The position numbers and the translations under genes are program-made. Source: Allotamlana fucoidanivorans (GTDB taxonomy: Bacteria > Bacteroidota > Bacteroidia > Flavobacteriales > Flavobacteriaceae). From it: 64,000 bases of DNA. Below, piece after piece: positions 1 through 9,874 of the stretch; positions within the stretch are counted from its first letter, which is position 1; each line of letters begins with the position of its first letter. A model generated the notes under the pieces. It made no database searches. It worked only from the letters and a program-made list of their open reading frames with translations, and was not told the origin of the DNA. The DNA lies in NCBI RefSeq assembly GCF_006265225.1, contig NZ_VDCS01000003.1, positions 124,001-188,000 of the forward strand, written 5' to 3'.

Positions 1-136
1 AAAAAATTCATATTTATATTATTTGTTAAAAAAAAATGGTCGTGGGTTTTAATACCATTATTAAAAAGTATCTGATGAAAAAGCTAATTGTTCTGTTTTC
101 TAAAAATTAGAACTAACCATAAAATGCGCTTTTTAT

Positions 137-490
137 CTATTTACTATGTTTTGACTTGGTGTATTTAATCCATTGATTATATTTTTCTGAAGTGCATATC
201 TCTTTTAACTTTTTAATGAAAGATTTATTCAATTCTTTCATAGCTGATTTATAGTCAGCAGAACCACTTGTATAATCCTTTTTGATAGCGTGTTTCTTTA
301 AAAATTTTTCTTTTTTGGCCTCAATTAATTCATCCTTCTTACTTTCATCCAATTCTAATATTTCAACCATTTCTTCAGATTCCCTTTCCATACTCTTTAG
401 AACCTTTGCTTTTATATCTTGTGCAAATAGAGTTCCAGAAAACGCGGTTAAAAAAATTATTACACTTAAAATGCTAAAAAAATTTCTCAT
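137..490 (-). CDS. Small secreted helical protein, unknown function
   Basis: This 117-residue protein opens with a clear signal peptide (charged start, hydrophobic run, cleavage near LFAQ at about residue 24). The rest is lysine- and glutamate-rich and predicted helical, so the mature protein is probably a small periplasmic helical protein. The pattern recalls Spy/LTXXQ-like or heavy-metal-sensor-like small proteins, but I do not recognise a specific family. It lies 36 bases downstream of the DUF5703-type glycosidase on the same strand, so it may be the last gene of the polysaccharide operon seen here. Function is not assignable. Confidence 0.6.
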   Translation of the reverse strand: MRNFFSILSVIIFLTAFSGTLFAQDIKAKVLKSMERESEEMVEILELDESKKDELIEAKKEKFLKKHAIKKDYTSGSADYKSAMKELNKSFIKKLKEICTSEKYNQWIKYTKSKHSK

Positions 491-526
491 AATTTTACTT
501 TTATTTATTATTAATTTATTTGATAC

Positions 527-2749
527 TTAATTACAAACTATTACATCTTTTTTTCTTATTTCCGGAAAGACCTTTAGCTTTTTAATTTCTCCATTCTTAT
601 AAATACATTCTACTATGGTGTTCTCTGCAGTATGTAATTTGAACTCAACATCCCAATCTTTTGGCCAACTTGGGAACAAATAAATTTTACCATTTGATTC
701 TTTTACTTCCGGAGCAATAAGCATTTCTTGAAGCCCTGTCATCCCACTTCCTCCCCAATTATGATCAGGAATCCAATCATGTCCAGGTCCAAAAAAAGCA
801 GGAAATCTAGCTTGAGGCATTTTATTATTAGCCAATTTATATATAACTCTTCTCTTAGATTCTTCAGGTCTAGCCAATGCAGAAACATTAACTACATTTG
901 CCATCCAAGAGTAATCTTCATTAATACACCGAATTCTATTTTTTGGTATATTATCCCAAGTATTTCTTGCTAATTTTAATGTTTCGGGTTGAGTTATTCC
1001 AAAATAACGGTATGGCCAAAAAGAATACATTTCAATAGGTTCCCATTTGTTATGTATCCCTTCAAAAGATTTTGCTTCTTTAACAACTTTTACACCACTT
1101 CTTTCTCCAATTGGAATCTCTGGTAGATGCTTTTTTATTTCAATAAGCTGTTCCCTATCAGAACCTTTAATCTCATCAATCTCTAGTAGCCCTTCTGTAA
1201 CTCTCTTCAATCCACAAACAACCTCAATGGGATTGGTTGCGCCACTTAATAACTCCAGAGCATTGCTAGGGTAAATATTTAGCATGCCATCTTTATCTAA
1301 TTCACTTCCAGTTCTTTTTTTAGTTTCGTTTCTATAAAAACTATCATAAAACATAACAGTTCCTTTAATCCATTCTAAATGTTCCGTAATATCCAGACCC
1401 ATAGTATTGCGTGCTTGTAATGCCATCCACCCTATTTCTAGCATAACCGAAAAATGGTAAGTTAGGTGCTTAGATCCACAAAAACCATTGGGTAGAGGTT
1501 TTACACTACATAAGCCCCAAACGTCCATAGGCTCAGGATAGACTACGCCTTCTGCATTATTAGTTTTTGCTCTTGCTCTTGCTGTTAACTCCCGCTTTCT
1601 ATAGAATTCTAATGTAGGCTTTAGCATATCAACATCACCAGCTGCTATAGTAGGCCATCCCATCCACCTTTGGTTTTGGGACATAAAATGGGTGCCCCAC
1701 CACCTCCTAAAATCTGGAAATTCTTGACCTTCTCTTTTCTTAAAAGAGTATGTCATTCCTGTGATACGGTCATAAGCAACATCTGTAGTAAAAATACCTC
1801 CATTAAATAATAATGGAAATTCTCCATTTCTATTACATGCTAACATGTAGCGAAACAAGTTGTAATTTTGACTTACTAAGTATCCATCATTTGTTGGTAC
1901 TGCATCTGAATTAATATTTATATATGAACGTTTCCAGAACTCATTCCATTTAGCTAACTCTGATTTTTTTGCACTTTCACGAAACCTATCGTTAAAGAAA
2001 GTTTTAGCTTTTTTTTGCCATGTATTTTCATTGGAATTCATGCTTGCAATTAGACTAACAACTATTAAATGTTTACTCCTAGGCATAGTAACACCAGTCC
2101 ATAAGTACCCTTCCCATAATTGCCATTTAACATCAGACTTGGTAACCTTGTGCAAACCTTCTTTAACAGCCAATGCTCCTCCAAATACACGATTTGTTGT
2201 TACATCACAAACACTGTTTTCAGGGATACCCTGTTTTTCAGCCATCAAAACTACATCTTTAGCATATTCTTTATTTTTATGGTACCATACAAAACCAGAA
2301 TCATTTATATCAAATTTTTGATTATCTCTCCAAATACCATAAGCCACTTCAAATTTATGCTTAAAACTATTAGCTGTTTCTATTATTAGAGTTTCGTTAG
2401 AAAACCAAATAGACATAGAAAAATTACCCTTTGATATTGTTATTGTACCTGTTTGAGGGTCTAAACTTTGAATGAATCCATTTGAATCTAAATTGATGTT
2501 TTCGGGAATTAACTTTACGCACCCTAGCTTAAGTAATTTTCCATTTTCATCGTAAGCACCATTGTGAGCTAAATAAAGCCATATTGCGCCATCCTGAACC
2601 CATATATTTGCACCGGCCCCAAGAGAACCTGATAATGGCATAGAGTCTAAAGCATCTTTGGAAGGAGAATTCCAAACTATTTCTTGTGCTTTTACCTCTG
2701 TAAATAGGGCAATGGTAAAAATTAATAACTTAATTATTTTTAAATTCAT
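527..2749 (-). CDS. DUF5703/GH95-like glycoside hydrolase
   Basis: The 740-residue protein has a signal peptide (cleavage after about residue 21). Its N-terminal beta-rich domain contains SGSLGAGANIWVQDG, typical of the DUF5703 domain. A long helical region (about 280-660) follows, with an (alpha/alpha)6-barrel look similar to GH95: NGEFPLLFNGGIF near residue 310 and WMGWPTIAAGD near 365. Such proteins are periplasmic glycosidases found in Bacteroidetes polysaccharide loci. Its position downstream of SusC, SusD, a GH36-like enzyme and a heparinase-type lyase fits a role in trimming side chains or oligosaccharides after uptake. The substrate cannot be read from sequence. The family is fairly secure, the specificity is not. 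Confidence 0.75.
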   Translation of the reverse strand: MNLKIIKLLIFTIALFTEVKAQEIVWNSPSKDALDSMPLSGSLGAGANIWVQDGAIWLYLAHNGAYDENGKLLKLGCVKLIPENINLDSNGFIQSLDPQTGTITISKGNFSMSIWFSNETLIIETANSFKHKFEVAYGIWRDNQKFDINDSGFVWYHKNKEYAKDVVLMAEKQGIPENSVCDVTTNRVFGGALAVKEGLHKVTKSDVKWQLWEGYLWTGVTMPRSKHLIVVSLIASMNSNENTWQKKAKTFFNDRFRESAKKSELAKWNEFWKRSYININSDAVPTNDGYLVSQNYNLFRYMLACNRNGEFPLLFNGGIFTTDVAYDRITGMTYSFKKREGQEFPDFRRWWGTHFMSQNQRWMGWPTIAAGDVDMLKPTLEFYRKRELTARARAKTNNAEGVVYPEPMDVWGLCSVKPLPNGFCGSKHLTYHFSVMLEIGWMALQARNTMGLDITEHLEWIKGTVMFYDSFYRNETKKRTGSELDKDGMLNIYPSNALELLSGATNPIEVVCGLKRVTEGLLEIDEIKGSDREQLIEIKKHLPEIPIGERSGVKVVKEAKSFEGIHNKWEPIEMYSFWPYRYFGITQPETLKLARNTWDNIPKNRIRCINEDYSWMANVVNVSALARPEESKRRVIYKLANNKMPQARFPAFFGPGHDWIPDHNWGGSGMTGLQEMLIAPEVKESNGKIYLFPSWPKDWDVEFKLHTAENTIVECIYKNGEIKKLKVFPEIRKKDVIVCN

Positions 2750-2868
2750 AATTTATTTTTAAACCGTCTTTTATTTAGTTCAAAATATATGGGCCTCTGT
2801 TAACGGCTTCTTTTATCTTATCTTTAATAGGAATTAAAGTTCTCTTTTAAATTTTATATACATTCTTA

Positions 2869-5598
2869 TTAATATTTATTTCCGAATTTTAAAACATCTG
2901 GCAAAATATCTGATTGCTCAAAAAAGTCTATCTTTCCAGTATCCGACTTTTCCATAAAGAGTGTATTCCCAATTAACTTTGCTGTTTTTATGTTTTTTCC
3001 TAATTCAACTTTCTTTGCATTTTGACCAGAAACTAAAGCACAAGTTTCATCGTTTGACACAATTTCAATAAATGAAGGTCTGTTGGGGTCTAATTCTACT
3101 TTTACTTTATAATCGCCAACCTCTGCTACTGTAAAATTTTTAGTTTGAATTACATCAACTTTAGTGGAGACCTCTTCCCCATTTGGAAGAATTTCAATTA
3201 TAGTTAAAAAGCGTGTTGACTTTAGCTTGTCTGTAGTTGTGAATGAACCATGCCACTGGTTTGGATAATTTTTGGCTCCATTACCCTGCCTACCTCTCCA
3301 ATCTAAGGCTGAACCACTAAAAAACTTATCTGTAACCATCGTTTCAACTGTATTTTCACATAATAATTGTGCATTTGCTCGTGCATGGGCATTTGATGTT
3401 GACAACTTATTATCGCCAATTTGCTCCATATTGTCTTGAGCATTTAGCTTAAAGGTCCAATGGATAGGTTCTTTAGCTTCCAATTCATCATAAACTATTA
3501 TGTGATTGGGGCGCAACATAGCTATATGTCTCCTGAAACGTGTTACTTCTGGATTACCATAACCATTGGCTTCAGTTACAGATATTCCTTCCTTTTCTAA
3601 ATAACTTTTTTTGGAAGATTGAACTCTATATATTCCTGAATAAGCATTTGAGGCATCACCAACCGTATAAGAAATTTTTCTTCCAGTTACAAAACGAGGT
3701 ACCCAACCATAACCTGATATATCTGTTGATTGGCCAAATCCATTAGCTAAAATGGTATTGTGAGCTCGAGAATGTTTAAAACTATAAACCTTATGCTTAT
3801 CTATTGAATTATAATGTCCCGTTCTCCAAAATAGTGGTTCACCGCCATAAGCGATATTAAATGCATTTTGTGCAGGATGGGCATGGTTTAATTGTCCAAA
3901 TGGGCAAGACCTAAAGTTGAGCAACAAATTTTTAGAAGGATTAACAAGGTCTGTATGCATACCTACATAACCTATATCTCGAAACAAAGCACTTAACTCT
4001 TTAGGTTGATCTACTTTTATAAAATCCGGATCTAATTTATTAGTATTCCATACTGATAACAAAGACCAGGGGGCTTCATTTTCTCCAACCTTATTAATAA
4101 ACCATTTTTTATCAATTCTCCCAGTTGTTTTTAATCTCCATTTATTCCAATAGTTATCGGCATGAATATGTGCTAATGCTTCAACTAAGTTATAGTGACC
4201 TGCTCCGTCGGTACCATTACCATCTCCAAATGCTAATCCTGGATTTCCAACTGGATTGGAATATGACAAGTATTTAGCTACATTTCTATACCAAGGATGG
4301 TTAAAATAATCATAACCCATAAGCTTACTCATTACCCATGGGGTATAAAGTAATTGCCTTTCATTGGTTCCAAAATACCCATTACCTCCATGCCATCCAC
4401 CATCATTTCTACTGCCCGCTGGATTTCTATACAACCACAATTCGTAAGCATACTCCAACCATAGCTGCGCTTCTTCTTTGTATGGACTTAAGACTATCGC
4501 ACTCATGAGTAATGTTTGCACTCCTGCCTGCCATAGATGAGCCTTATATGCAATATGTTCAGAAAACTCAAGTTGTTTATAAAAATTTAAGTAACCCTCT
4601 TTTTTATATTTAAAAAGTAGATTAACTATCTTGGTTTTCCATTCTTTATTCAAATCCTCTGAAAAGGCATCTAAAATAAGAGTCATTAATTTTATATGGG
4701 CTTCAAGTACAAAATCGTCGGGATATCCTGGATGTTTACCATATTCCATCATTACAGTATGAAACTCATTATCCAGTTTATAAAAATCCTCTAATCCTAT
4801 TCTTTTATACTCTTCGTTACCTGTTAGAAGGTAAGCCTTTAATAAAGATTCTATTCTATTTGCAAAACCCTTAAATTGTTTTAAGGTTGACAATTGAAAA
4901 AATCGAAACTTTTTATTTTCATAATCTTCCTTTAGAAGATTCGGATAAGTACTTTCATCTACTACTACTTTTACTTCTGGTCTAATATTTAATAGTTTTT
5001 TATAATTATTCAGAATACCCTCTTTAATTTCAGGTTGACTACTCGGTAATAAATTTCCAATTTCATCCTTTAATAATACTACATGAGGAGCTTTAGTACT
5101 AGATATACGTTTAATGACCTCATCTGGAGTAGGAGGGACTACCACTCTCTCATTGCCTGTAATAACAAAAGAGTACTTATCATTTGACCATTTAATATCC
5201 GCTGGAGTTGTATCTAATGTATATCCGTATTGCCAATACCAATTCCCTTTTTTCAAAACGCTATATGGGTTAAAGAATGACCAACGTTTTGCTTTACTTC
5301 TTATAACATCTTTCGTAAATGTAGAGTCTTGTGATAATTTGAAATAATAAAGTCTATGTCCTAACTCATTTTTATTTAACGGTATTCTAAAATGTAACCA
5401 AGGAGAATTTTCATCAACCATTCCCTGTGGAACTGGTGCCTCGAGAGTGTTATCATAAATAGAATGTTTTTTAATAGTTTTCTCAGAACCATTAATAATT
5501 TTAGCATTTTGACCATAAAAACTAATGCTAGCAAAAATTATCGTAAGTAAAAAAAATCTGTTCAAAAAAGTATGATATATTAATTTAGTCTTTTTCAT
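2869..5598 (-). CDS. Heparinase II/III family protein (DUF4962) polysaccharide lyase
   Basis: The 909-residue protein has a signal peptide (about 1-29), then a DUF4962-type N-terminal region with the motif PWLHFRIP, a helical toroid domain (about 200-520) and a C-terminal beta-sandwich. The motif NHAHPAQNAF near residue 570 matches the conserved NHxHxDxxxF region of heparinase II-like lyases, which holds a metal or catalytic histidine. These enzymes cleave uronic-acid polysaccharides by beta-elimination, usually in the periplasm. It sits 13 bases downstream of the GH36-like gene, so the two are co-transcribed. A uronic-acid-containing substrate for the locus is an inference from this family. 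Confidence 0.8.
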   Translation of the reverse strand: MKKTKLIYHTFLNRFFLLTIIFASISFYGQNAKIINGSEKTIKKHSIYDNTLEAPVPQGMVDENSPWLHFRIPLNKNELGHRLYYFKLSQDSTFTKDVIRSKAKRWSFFNPYSVLKKGNWYWQYGYTLDTTPADIKWSNDKYSFVITGNERVVVPPTPDEVIKRISSTKAPHVVLLKDEIGNLLPSSQPEIKEGILNNYKKLLNIRPEVKVVVDESTYPNLLKEDYENKKFRFFQLSTLKQFKGFANRIESLLKAYLLTGNEEYKRIGLEDFYKLDNEFHTVMMEYGKHPGYPDDFVLEAHIKLMTLILDAFSEDLNKEWKTKIVNLLFKYKKEGYLNFYKQLEFSEHIAYKAHLWQAGVQTLLMSAIVLSPYKEEAQLWLEYAYELWLYRNPAGSRNDGGWHGGNGYFGTNERQLLYTPWVMSKLMGYDYFNHPWYRNVAKYLSYSNPVGNPGLAFGDGNGTDGAGHYNLVEALAHIHADNYWNKWRLKTTGRIDKKWFINKVGENEAPWSLLSVWNTNKLDPDFIKVDQPKELSALFRDIGYVGMHTDLVNPSKNLLLNFRSCPFGQLNHAHPAQNAFNIAYGGEPLFWRTGHYNSIDKHKVYSFKHSRAHNTILANGFGQSTDISGYGWVPRFVTGRKISYTVGDASNAYSGIYRVQSSKKSYLEKEGISVTEANGYGNPEVTRFRRHIAMLRPNHIIVYDELEAKEPIHWTFKLNAQDNMEQIGDNKLSTSNAHARANAQLLCENTVETMVTDKFFSGSALDWRGRQGNGAKNYPNQWHGSFTTTDKLKSTRFLTIIEILPNGEEVSTKVDVIQTKNFTVAEVGDYKVKVELDPNRPSFIEIVSNDETCALVSGQNAKKVELGKNIKTAKLIGNTLFMEKSDTGKIDFFEQSDILPDVLKFGNKY

Positions 5599-5611
5599 GT
5601 TTTAATATCAC

Positions 5612-7951
5612 TTAAAACCTTATTTTCCAATTCACGTTGCCTGTTTCTTCTGGCAAATAAGTTAATCGAGCTATTTCACCATCTAGTACGACATCCATAG
5701 CTTTCCCATCGCACATTGCCGTTTTTGGAATACCACCATCTTCAGGAAGTATAACCCTTAATTCATATGAATCCCCTTTAACAACTTTACTCGTACCCGA
5801 AAGTGTTTTAGATAATGTATTCCAAGACTCATTGACTATATCAATTAAACCTTGTGTAATATGTCGAGATGTACTTATAACCTGAGGATAAGACTTTATT
5901 TCTTTAAGTGCCAAAATTTGGCATGAAGCTGGGGCCAATGTAGATGTAAGCTCTTCATTAATTTTTCCTAAATATTTATTTTTCCAAAAATCAAAAACAC
6001 CGTACTGCTTAGATATATCTAAACCCAATTTGTCTAAACTATATTCAATTTTTGTCTCTTTTTGCTCATACCAATTAAAAAGACCTACTATAGATAGTCT
6101 ATCGTTTTGAACCATCCAGATTTTAGGTTTTTCATTTTCAAGAATATCTACTGGTCTCGCCGTAAGATTATGGGTAGGTAATGCTCTTTTTATCAGATTC
6201 AATCTCTCTGCTGTAAGATTAGCATATTGCATACTAGAAGTTCCCATTACCCCTGAAACCGCTTGCCAAGATACCATCCATCTTGCCTTATTTAAAGGAT
6301 TGGTATTTCTAACATAATATGGATCAGGGTCATTGTACCAAACTTTATTGTTTAGAAAATAAAGATTGCCTGCATAATCTGCTCCTTTAGTAATATTTTT
6401 CCAATCTCCATTTCTTGCTGTATCATTATCTGGACCAACTCGCATTGCATGTACAGCACCAATTGACGATGTAAAGGCACTCATATTTTGAGTTATTGTA
6501 CAACCAAGTAAAAATGCATCTGGCGCTTCTTCTTTTAATATGGTTATACCCCTCCTGAAACACTCTGTAAAAGTTAAATCATCATTATATATTTTAGCAT
6601 TAGCATAACTATTCACACCATTGTAGGATCTATTAACATATACATTTTCACTTGGAGCACCTGTATGTAATCCGTCTATTTTAAAATATCTATATCCCCA
6701 GTTATATAGTCTTTTAAATCGTTCCCTTAAGAACATTTCTCCTTTCGGATTAGTAGCATCGATAATAGTTCCGGACCATTTCTTAGCTTCAAATGGTAAA
6801 CCTGTTTTTGCATCAGTCGCAAATATTTCTGTATTAAAATAAGAGTTATGTTTATCTCCGGAAAATGGCATAAACCATATACCAGGCACTAATTTACTCT
6901 CGATAATTGCATTAGCTGTGTGCCTCATTCCAGAGGGATAATTAAAATTACTCTCTGCAAATGTTTTAATGGGCCCTCCACCAAGCTTATGCTCTTTAAA
7001 CTCTTTTTTATTCTTATAATTAAGACCTTTTATTAAAGAGCTTTGCCAGTGGTCATCAATTTGAATAGTATTTAACCCAAAATCAGCTAAGTTCTCTGAA
7101 ATATATTCCACATTTTCTTTTAAATCTTCTTCAGTTGAAGCTCCTGAGCCATTTAAATCTCTATGGTACCATGTACAGTATACTTCTGGTTTTTTTGGCA
7201 AGTTGATATTATAAGCCTTTGCCAAGTGATTTCCGTATAGTTCTAAACCCTCTCTGCCGTCGTTAAAAAAGCCTAGTATCATCGTATCTGTACTTCTTTT
7301 CTCTTCTTTCTTAATTTTAAAATGACCAAATTCTAATCCTGCCTTTAACTCATAAGACTGTATTTTATCGTTTTCTGTAGTAATTTTTGGATAGAAAGTA
7401 CCTACACCTTTAGATTGGGTTAGCCAACCTGTTAAAATGCTATTTCTATTTTCTGGATTAGATAGCATACTATACAAATAGCTACCTTCTGAATTTTTTA
7501 CTGTTTTTAGTCCCCCTGTACCTAGCGTATTCAAACTATCAAACTCACTTCCTACGCTTAAACTTATGGTTCCAATATCTAATTCAGAAAACACTACATC
7601 TTCCTTTTCATTATTACATATGGTTGTGCTAAGATGAACAAATGGATTGCCGGAGTATAACGCAATTGTTGTTTTATACCCTTTTCTATCTCCATGCAAA
7701 AACACCAATTGTTTTCCTTTACCCCAAATATCATCTGTAAAAGGCAGGTATTCTTGTAGTTCAATTTCCCCTAAAACTTTAAAAGAAGCCTTTAACTCAT
7801 TATTTACAGAACTTGAAATATCAATTTTGCCTTTATTTATCTTAACAGATACATATTCATTATTAATGTTAGTAATTGTCTTTTTTTTACATGAAACAAT
7901 AGCTAGCGTGACGAAAATGGAAAACAAGCCTTTTAAATATACTTTTTTCAT
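5612..7951 (-). CDS. GH36/GH27-like alpha-galactosidase-type lipoprotein
   Basis: The 779-residue protein starts with a lipoprotein signal (hydrophobic run ending AIVSCKKK). A beta-sandwich N-terminal domain is followed by a TIM barrel of clan GH-D type. The barrel shows CTWYHRDLNG and TIQIDDHWQ, the likely nucleophile Asp in YFKIDGLH near residue 424, and the likely acid/base Asp in MRVGPDND near residue 507. Family members remove alpha-linked galactose or related sugars. The C-terminal beta domain ends at the stop. It is probably anchored on the periplasmic or outer face of a membrane. The exact sugar is not known, and alpha-galactosidase is the class-level call only. Confidence 0.75.
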   Translation of the reverse strand: MKKVYLKGLFSIFVTLAIVSCKKKTITNINNEYVSVKINKGKIDISSSVNNELKASFKVLGEIELQEYLPFTDDIWGKGKQLVFLHGDRKGYKTTIALYSGNPFVHLSTTICNNEKEDVVFSELDIGTISLSVGSEFDSLNTLGTGGLKTVKNSEGSYLYSMLSNPENRNSILTGWLTQSKGVGTFYPKITTENDKIQSYELKAGLEFGHFKIKKEEKRSTDTMILGFFNDGREGLELYGNHLAKAYNINLPKKPEVYCTWYHRDLNGSGASTEEDLKENVEYISENLADFGLNTIQIDDHWQSSLIKGLNYKNKKEFKEHKLGGGPIKTFAESNFNYPSGMRHTANAIIESKLVPGIWFMPFSGDKHNSYFNTEIFATDAKTGLPFEAKKWSGTIIDATNPKGEMFLRERFKRLYNWGYRYFKIDGLHTGAPSENVYVNRSYNGVNSYANAKIYNDDLTFTECFRRGITILKEEAPDAFLLGCTITQNMSAFTSSIGAVHAMRVGPDNDTARNGDWKNITKGADYAGNLYFLNNKVWYNDPDPYYVRNTNPLNKARWMVSWQAVSGVMGTSSMQYANLTAERLNLIKRALPTHNLTARPVDILENEKPKIWMVQNDRLSIVGLFNWYEQKETKIEYSLDKLGLDISKQYGVFDFWKNKYLGKINEELTSTLAPASCQILALKEIKSYPQVISTSRHITQGLIDIVNESWNTLSKTLSGTSKVVKGDSYELRVILPEDGGIPKTAMCDGKAMDVVLDGEIARLTYLPEETGNVNWKIRF

Positions 7952-8137
7952 TTAATTCCTATGTAGTTTTATAAATCGTTTTAAAATAGATTAATGATTA
8001 TGTTAGCAGTTAATATTTACCCTAAAAACAAATAATCCCGAAGTAGAATCAATTCAATGATAGAGTATCATCTACTCCAGAAATTATTTAACGCTACTAA
8101 CCGCTCTAACTAAAAACTTATCTACTTTATTTAAATC

Positions 8138-9865
8138 TTAATAACCCGGGTTTTGAGTAAGCAAGAAATTACTATCAAGAATCTCGTTATGTGGAATCGG
8201 ATAAAGTTCGTGCTTATTTGGTGTATACAATTCGCTAGCCAAATGAACTCTTAATCCATAAAACTTGTTTTTGGGATCTGTTAGTAGAAATTCTCTAAAA
8301 TCCAACAATTTTTCTTGCAATATATTCCATCTAATCAAATGAAATTTTCGGTTACCCTCTCCTGAAAATTCTCGAGCATTTTCGTCTATTAAAAAATTTA
8401 AAAATGTCTCTTTGTCTGTAGTAAACTCGAAAGGTACATCAGCAATTTGGCTAGAAGAATTTATGTCAAATCCGTAACCTCTGCGCCTAACTTTATTAAC
8501 TAGTTCTATAGCCTCTTCTGTTGGACCATTATTAAGTTCGTTTAAAACCTCAGCTCTCATTAATAAAACATCTGAATACCTCAAAATTACGTAATTTGCA
8601 TCTGTGTTATTAAATTGAATAGCTTCTGGAAAATGCCAATCCCTTCTCCATTTTGCACAACCATATGTTGCATTGTTATTATACGGAATAGGCTTTTTTG
8701 AAAGAATATTTGTCGCTTTGTCTCCTATTAGGTCAAAGTCCGCAATACTTATGTCTCTTCTCAAGTCTCCATCCTGAAATTTTTGTGATAAAAAATCACT
8801 TGTTGTCATTCTTATGTTTGTACCAATTTTCACTCCTGTACTACTCGTGTAATTTTTTATTCTAACACCAATACTTCTGGAACCTATGCGCCCTGAATTT
8901 TGAAATGAGCCATTCATTACTGCTAAGTCTATTTCAAACATAGATTCGCTTGGCTCTAAAACACTTCCTGTTATTTTTCTATAAATATCTTCATAATCTG
9001 GATTTAATTCATGTCTATTAGATTCTATCAACTCTTTACTTATTTTTTCGGCCTTATTATAATAATCTAAATAATTCTCTGGTCTTTTTACCTTACCATC
9101 TTGATATAAATTATATCCTCCCGCAAATAACATTGCTCTTACATAAAGTCCCATAGCCGCACCCTTACTTAAATGACCTAACTCAGCTTCTGGATCATTA
9201 TGCCAAGGTAAATCTGGTATAGCTTCCTCAAAATCTTTTGAAATTTGCTCATATATATCAACCCTTGCACTTCTGGGTAAATTTAAGTTTTGAGATAAAT
9301 CTGAAGGTTGAAGTCTCAAAGGCACGTCGCCCCAACGTCTTACCAAATTAGCATATAAAAACGCTCTTAAAGCTTTTGCTTCAGCAACATAGGCTTTAAC
9401 CAATTTTTCTTCTGTTTTGTTATGTGTAACCACTTTATGGGCATTTTCAATTACATTGTTTGCGCGATTTATTGAACTGTAAAATACCAACCAAAGATTT
9501 TCAATCGGTCGACTTTCGGACTGCGTGTTGTAATGCGCAATCTCCTGTTCACTCCCCAAGTTACCATTTACATTTCTTCCATCTGCCGTAAGAATATCTG
9601 TATCTCCTGACAGCATAATCTCAACATATCCATAGCCTTCAGTAGTAGCTAGTTCTTCATAAATTCCTAAAACTGCAGCTTTTAATCTGGTCGTAGATGT
9701 AAAAAACTCATCTGTTGAAAATGCTGACAGGGGGTCTTCTTCCAAATACTCCTGACATGAATTATTTAAACTTACAATTGCAACACTGCAAACAATTACA
9801 ACATTGTATAAATTTATTCTGACAAACATCTTATATCTGCTTAATGTATTAAATATAGTTTTCAT
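8138..9865 (-). CDS. SusD/RagB family outer-membrane glycan-binding lipoprotein
   Basis: The 575-residue protein has an N-terminal membrane signal ending in NNSC at about residue 37, the probable lipidated cysteine. An internal ATG (MFVRINLYN) is an alternative start. The SusD hallmarks are visible: CQEYLEEDPLSAFSTDEFF at the mature start, tetratricopeptide-like helices, AEAKALRAFLYANLVRRWGD, and a C-terminal ending in LLTQNPGY. SusD proteins cap the SusC channel and bind glycans at the cell surface. It lies 9 bases after the SusC gene, the usual arrangement. This pair defines the region as a polysaccharide utilization locus. Confidence 0.93.
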   Translation of the reverse strand: MKTIFNTLSRYKMFVRINLYNVVIVCSVAIVSLNNSCQEYLEEDPLSAFSTDEFFTSTTRLKAAVLGIYEELATTEGYGYVEIMLSGDTDILTADGRNVNGNLGSEQEIAHYNTQSESRPIENLWLVFYSSINRANNVIENAHKVVTHNKTEEKLVKAYVAEAKALRAFLYANLVRRWGDVPLRLQPSDLSQNLNLPRSARVDIYEQISKDFEEAIPDLPWHNDPEAELGHLSKGAAMGLYVRAMLFAGGYNLYQDGKVKRPENYLDYYNKAEKISKELIESNRHELNPDYEDIYRKITGSVLEPSESMFEIDLAVMNGSFQNSGRIGSRSIGVRIKNYTSSTGVKIGTNIRMTTSDFLSQKFQDGDLRRDISIADFDLIGDKATNILSKKPIPYNNNATYGCAKWRRDWHFPEAIQFNNTDANYVILRYSDVLLMRAEVLNELNNGPTEEAIELVNKVRRRGYGFDINSSSQIADVPFEFTTDKETFLNFLIDENAREFSGEGNRKFHLIRWNILQEKLLDFREFLLTDPKNKFYGLRVHLASELYTPNKHELYPIPHNEILDSNFLLTQNPGY

Positions 9866-9874
9866 AGTAATTTT